From: Geosiphon pyriformis
Taxonomy: Eukaryota > Glomeromycota > Glomeromycetes > Archaeosporales > Geosiphonaceae
DNA length: 64,000 nucleotides
Direction: 5' to 3'
Assembly: GCA_016748015.1 (NCBI GenBank)
Contig: JAAOMT010000003.1
Span: 262,922 to 326,921 of the forward strand
Part shown: one piece after another, positions 59,763 through 64,000 of the stretch
Numbering within the stretch: position 1 is the stretch's first letter
How the letters are laid out: every line of letters starts with the position of its first letter
Translations under genes and position numbers: made by a program
Notes under the pieces: model-generated
The model's input: only the letters and a program-made list of their open reading frames with translations
Told to the model about the DNA's origin: nothing
The model's database searches: none

Positions 59763-61345
59763 TTGCTAGAAGTACTAGTAGAAACTGACTTAGCCAGAGA
59801 AAATTTCTACAACAAATTAATTCAAAATACCAGTCTACCAGCAAATTATAATTTCACAGCAATCCTCACTGAAATCAATAAAGAAATTAAACATCACATT
59901 CAACAAAAATACCTAATCACTTACACAAACAAAAGCAAAAAAAAACTACAAACATCAGCAGTAACATTACAAAGAATACAACTACCTACTTGGAAGAAAA
60001 CAAGAGTAGAATCTCCAACCAATCTATCATACCACTATACACCCAGAAGCACCATCAACATCTCATCAACAGATGCATTCACATCAAATGTGACCTCAAC
60101 ATTTGGACAACTCTTATTTCAAAGTAACCAAAAGAAAGCAGAATTATTAGGAACTTATGGTAATTATTTTGAAAGATTTAAATCACAATCACTGATGCCA
60201 TCAGGATTTTGATCACTGTCACTTCTACCAGATTTTGGAACTGCAAGTTCTTGGAAAGTAATGAAATCTGAAGAAAAAGAAAACAAGAATCAAGAATTTA
60301 ATTACCAAAACCCAATTCCAAAAAATTCAGAAAATCAAAACCCAAATATCCAAACTCCAAAAAATCAGAACAATCTAAACTCTGATATAATTAATCAACA
60401 ATACTTATTTCAAGTAATCATAATCAATCAACCACCAATTAAACCGATTGGTAAACCAATTCAACAGTCACAAGCACCACCTCAACAACAACTACAACAA
60501 CCACTTTAACAACTACCACCACAACAACAACAAGTCATAATACTAATGACATATGTCCCTATCACCAAATTAGAAAAATTTACTGGCAAAGAAGATAATG
60601 CCCAAGTTTGACTTAATGATGTTGTTAAAGCAATTACTGCTAACAATTGGAACAATGCCAGAGCTCTACAGGCCATTTCATATTTTTTGCAAGATACTAC
60701 CAATTTATGGTATCAAAGCTTAATTAACAAACCTATCATTTTTGATGTGTTTAAAACAGAGTTTTTGAGATATTTTAACAATCATAATAGTATTAACCAC
60801 TTAGCCAATACTTTCACTACTATCAAGCAAGAAAAAACTAAAGCAATCACTATTTACCTAGGACACTTCCATAGACATTTGTGCCAAATACAAGTAATTG
60901 ATGCAAATTACTTTACAGCACCATAGATTCTGAACCAGTTCATCTATAGACTATGCAGTAGCATTTTCTAATGCATATATTCAATACACCTACAAACTCT
61001 CTAAAATGCAATTACCAATGCACAAGATTTTGAATTTGCCAAACTTGAAGCCAATTATGTCCAAGCTGTAAATCTAGTAATGAACAGATTATCTGACTTA
61101 AATTCTAAATTGAAGCAATTCAGAGAGTCAATCAATCAGAAATTAGAAGGATACTTAGCTAACAACAATCAGGCAATTTATCAACCTTTACAAAAACACA
61201 ATAATCAAGAAAACTCCAATTGTTTCTAAACTCAATTGCATCTATCATCATTAACCAATTAACAGTGGCAACAGAAAACATGTGTTTGCTACTATTGTGG
61301 TAAATAAAAACATCTGCAGTTTGAATGTTACAAAAGAATAAGTGA
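59763..61345 (+). pseudogene. Element C gag
   Basis: Reads through LVETDLARENFYNKLIQN, a Gln/Pro-rich linker, then a retrotransposon gag capsid-like domain at 60560-60960 (ITKLEKFTGKEDNAQV, LQAISYFLQDTTNLWYQ, VFKTEFLRYF, then IYLGHFHRHL). A CCHC knuckle is at ~61290-61330 (C-YY-C-GKxK-H-LQFE-C). Stops interrupt at 60210, 60507, 60609 (TGA after AQV, Trp expected), 60924 and later. Internal ATGs are unreliable; I began at the first long open frame. Confidence 0.75.
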
Positions 61346-61775
61346 CCAACAATTAGGTAATCAGTATCAAAACTCTGATTGTTGACTCCAAACTCAGAAT
61401 TATGTCAGTAATCAATCACAAAAACATTATCAACATCAACCACATTATGCTCAAATGACTTAACTAATGTATCAAGCACCAATAATGCAGCAATTATACT
61501 CACCTTTAATATATCAACTGGCAACATCTATAATATATCAACCACCACAGCCACAACTAGTTTATTAATCTTAGCAAATTCAAACACTACCACAAAATCC
61601 AACTCTAATGTTACATGGAAACCAAAAACCAAAATCCATTCAACAAAATTGGAGATCAGCAATAATTGTTCATCAACCAATCTCCAGTTCATCCACCCAA
61701 TAATTAAAATCATGCCAGCAGAATTCAGGAATTGGATACATTCAAAACCCAAATTCTTAACACTATTTAAGTCTT
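61346..61775 (+). other. Element C spacer between gag and protease
   Basis: Gln/Asn/Pro-rich coding remnant with several stops, corresponding to the low-complexity gag tail of element A. Confidence 0.5.
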
Positions 61776-62310
61776 TTGGTAACTCCAGAAGATGCTTCAT
61801 CTAACAAACCAGAACCCAACCAAAAACAACTATTAACTAGCAACATACCTCCAGCCACCATTACCAATGATAAATTTCTAGCAGCAATTTTTTCCTTCAA
61901 ACTTAAGAAAGCAACACCAGTATCATTATTTAGTGAAGTTGTGCTCAATGCCAAACCTATCACTGTTATGTATACAGATGCCAAAGTTGATGGCCATTCT
62001 ATTAAGCTCATTCTTGATAGTAGGTCAGTCAGCAGTCTTATTACATGACAACTTATGAACCAGTTAGGTCACTAAGTTGATTGCACTGTCAACACCAGGA
62101 TTATCACAGCTGATAAAGCCATAAAGATTCCTATTGGCAAAATTGATGACTTCCTCTTTGAAGTTAATGGCATCACTATAACAATCAAAGTCTTAGTGAT
62201 GGAAGCTATCCAGTACCAAGCTCTTATTGGTAATGACTGGCTAGTCAAAACTAATGCTATACTTGATTGGACCATGCAAAAGCTCCAACTCAGCCAAAAT
62301 AATTAATACA
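61776..62310 (+). pseudogene. Element C aspartic protease
   Basis: IKLILDSRSVSSLIT at 61996-62045 retains the catalytic Asp but has Arg in place of Gly in the DSG loop. VLVMEAIQYQALIGNDWLVKTNAILDW at 62190-62270 is the C-terminal retropepsin motif. Stops at 62046 and 62072. Homologous throughout to the protease of element A. Confidence 0.78.
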
Positions 62311-62599
62311 CATGTGTACCAGCCACATATGGTTATTTCAAAATAAACACTAACCCAGCATCACTCATAGAATTGGAAAAAAAAAGAAAAAACCTATTTG
62401 GAAAGCCTATCAAGTCTTATGGACCAATACTAATCATAATAAACTGCCATTAATACTCTTTTGGAACAACAAGGGAAAAGAAAAGGAAGAAAACATACCT
62501 GAAGAAACAACTGCCACAAAAGAAATAACTAGTGGCTGGAAAAGAAAATACTTACATAAGCCAATCATAGAACTGCTATATATATCTTTCAAATACAAG

Positions 62600-62790
62600 A
62601 ACTATAAAAAGAAACTTTCTTCTATGGGAGCTTGAATTGTGCCCAACAAAGACTATTAAATAAGAACTCACTATTATTGTAAGCCATGCTATAGAAAACA
62701 CTATGACTATTCAAAAAAACAGGGAAAGTGGAATAACAAATCATGTCTTGCTTGTGACAAATGGTTATTCAACAAAAAAATGTAGAATGA
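62600..62790 (+). pseudogene. Element C cysteine-cluster domain
   Basis: Reads KKLSSMGA, then HYYCKPCYRKHYDY, ~13 residues, SCLACDKWLFNKKM. The cysteine spacing parallels element A at 19.66-19.90 kb; the first CxxC pair has decayed. Stops at ~62633 and ~62658. Confidence 0.55.
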
Positions 62791-63094
62791 CATTCTTGGT
62801 TAAAAAGAAATGTGTAACACTTTATGTCAATATATGATCCTCATAAATAATTGGGTAAGTTGTGGGACATCTATAATGGCTGCTTAGCACTGAGCAATCT
62901 CTTGCTTGGATGGCTACTCATACAATGAGAATAAGATCTGGTAAATAGCAAACACCAAAGTTGAAAACACTTTGCCTAGTAAGATTTTAGAAATTAAAAA
63001 CAACCTACTAGAACCAGTGAAAATAGTTTTCATTTCAAATTCTGATGTTTTTTTTGACATTGAAACAGGCCCAGAGGAATTTCACAAGCACTAT

Positions 63095-64000
63095 TAGAAC
63101 CTAATACCAACCAAAGAAGAGCAGGAACAACAGTTACAAAAATTAAATACCAGACTATGCCAACATTGTTTAATTTCCAATGATTTTGAATATTGTGATA
63201 ATTGTAACCTTATTTACAATTCACCATCATGTATAATCTATATAATTCCGAAGAGAAAAAACCAATCAGCAGCTGTACATCAGAATTAGAATCAATATTT
63301 AATTCCAATTCAAACTTCAACAATAACAATAATGAAAACAATAGTTCCAGTTTCATTCAAAATAGCAATGATAATTATGATGATCCAAACTCTAATTTAA
63401 ATCCTGAACAATATATCACTCTTTTTGATTTCTTCAAAAAGCAAGAACTCAAATAGTTCAGTAATAACAATGAAGACATTATGCCAAAATGCATACATGA
63501 TACCAATGCAGAATTTGATCTAAGATATTCAGGAAAAAATGCCATCAAATTAGAACCATATTTATGCACCTGTATTGATTTCAAAGTAGTATTAGAAATT
63601 CCAGCTACAATAATGGTTTAATTAACATCCAAAAGTAGTTTAGCAAAAAAAGAAATCAATATCAGAGGAGAAATAATTGACACAGAATATGTAAAAAATA
63701 TTATTACAATACTACAAAATGACTCAGAAAAGGCCTATATTATAGAGCCAAATAAAAAAATAGCACAGGCAATATTTCTGCCTCTGGTGAAAATAACTCA
63801 GTTAGTGTTAGTGAGAAACAGAAAAGAATTAAGGATTACAGCTAGAGGGATACAGAGTTTTAGATCTACGGATAGAATAAATATACCAGTTAATATGGCA
63901 GAGGAAGAAATTGTTGACAAGAGAGAAATTATTTCCACCCATCAATCAATTTCTATTTTACCATATAACCAGCACATATTAGCCATAGAAAGAAAAGTAA
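63095..64000 (+). pseudogene. Element C cysteine motif and dUTPase (partial)
   Basis: LNTRLCQHCLISNDFEYCDNC at 63137-63205 is a four-Cys ribbon. An Asn-rich segment follows, then dUTPase motifs: FDLRYSG (1, ~63518), SKSSLAKKE (2), GEIIDTEYVKNI (3), NKKIAQAIF (4) and QSFRSTD (5, ~63850; Gly replaced by Arg). A TAA lies at 63619-63621 in the loop before motif 2. The frame continues as INIPVNMAEEE to the window edge. Confidence 0.8.

Larger units (their letters stand above)
59553..64000 (+). mobile_element. Gypsy-like element C, 5' half (gag, protease, Zn cluster, dUTPase)
   Basis: Same gene order as element A, on the plus strand, running past the window end. Collinear domains (knuckle, protease, cysteine cluster, LCxxC motif, dUTPase, IPVN linker) make it a relative of element A even though the LTRs differ. 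RT, RNase H and integrase would lie beyond 64000. Confidence 0.85.

Noticed and set aside
1-64000. CRISPR arrays, tRNA and rRNA genes
   Set aside because: No regularly spaced repeats other than LTR minisatellites, and no cloverleaf or rRNA signature was noticed. A tRNAscan or Infernal run would be decisive.

Overview
This window looks like nuclear DNA of a very AT-rich, transposon-laden fungus. I infer an arbuscular mycorrhizal fungus (Glomeromycotina, Rhizophagus/Gigaspora type), because the LINE, dUTPase-gypsy and FAR1/MULE families resemble those I know from that group. That attribution comes from memory and no search was run. No intact host gene is visible. Nearly all recognisable coding sequence belongs to retroelements in successive stages of decay toward A+T.

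Layout. 1-5.1 kb: LINE-1 (+), end of ORF1 and a decayed ORF2. 5.7-8.0 kb: an ORF1-like RRM/zinc-knuckle element with no ORF2 that ends in a LINE-type 3' tail. 8.0-9.3 kb: AT desert. 9.3-15.27 kb: LINE-0 (-), extremely AT-decayed. 15.27-21.22 kb: gypsy element A (-), which carries a dUTPase; a 19-bp Nextera/Tn5 adapter lies at its 3' LTR/integrase junction. 21.22-25.19 kb: gypsy element B (-), 5'-truncated. 25.19-29.56 kb: LINE-2 (-), 3'-truncated, with a solo LTR. 29.9-31.25 kb: fragment of LINE-7 (+). 31.3-35.5 kb: the only island that looks like non-repeat DNA, with decayed gene-like exons I do not recognise. 35.5-40.2 kb: LINE-3 (+), internally deleted and carrying a solo LTR. 41.2-43.9 kb: relic of a FAR1/MULE transposase (+). 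44.6-44.95 kb: a foldback element. 45.34-53.03 kb: LINE-4 (-), the best preserved copy, carrying a solo LTR. 54.66-58.67 kb: LINE-5 (+), cut by gypsy element C (+), which runs off the window.

How the parts relate. The LINEs share one architecture: ORF1 with RRM, zinc knuckle and coiled coil; a stop/start overlap (ATGA or TAATG); ORF2 with APE endonuclease, reverse transcriptase, RNase H and a C-terminal CCHC; then a 3' stem-loop and an A-rich tail. The gypsy elements use three LTR families, all beginning TGTTA and ending TAACA or a decayed form, and insert with 4-bp target duplications. Every LTR whose flank can be read sits inside another transposon, usually a LINE reading frame. Elements A and C carry a cysteine-cluster region between protease and dUTPase.

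Two 20-N gaps, the adapter and a microhomology junction at 25.19 kb show that the assembly is not reliable at the repeat boundaries.
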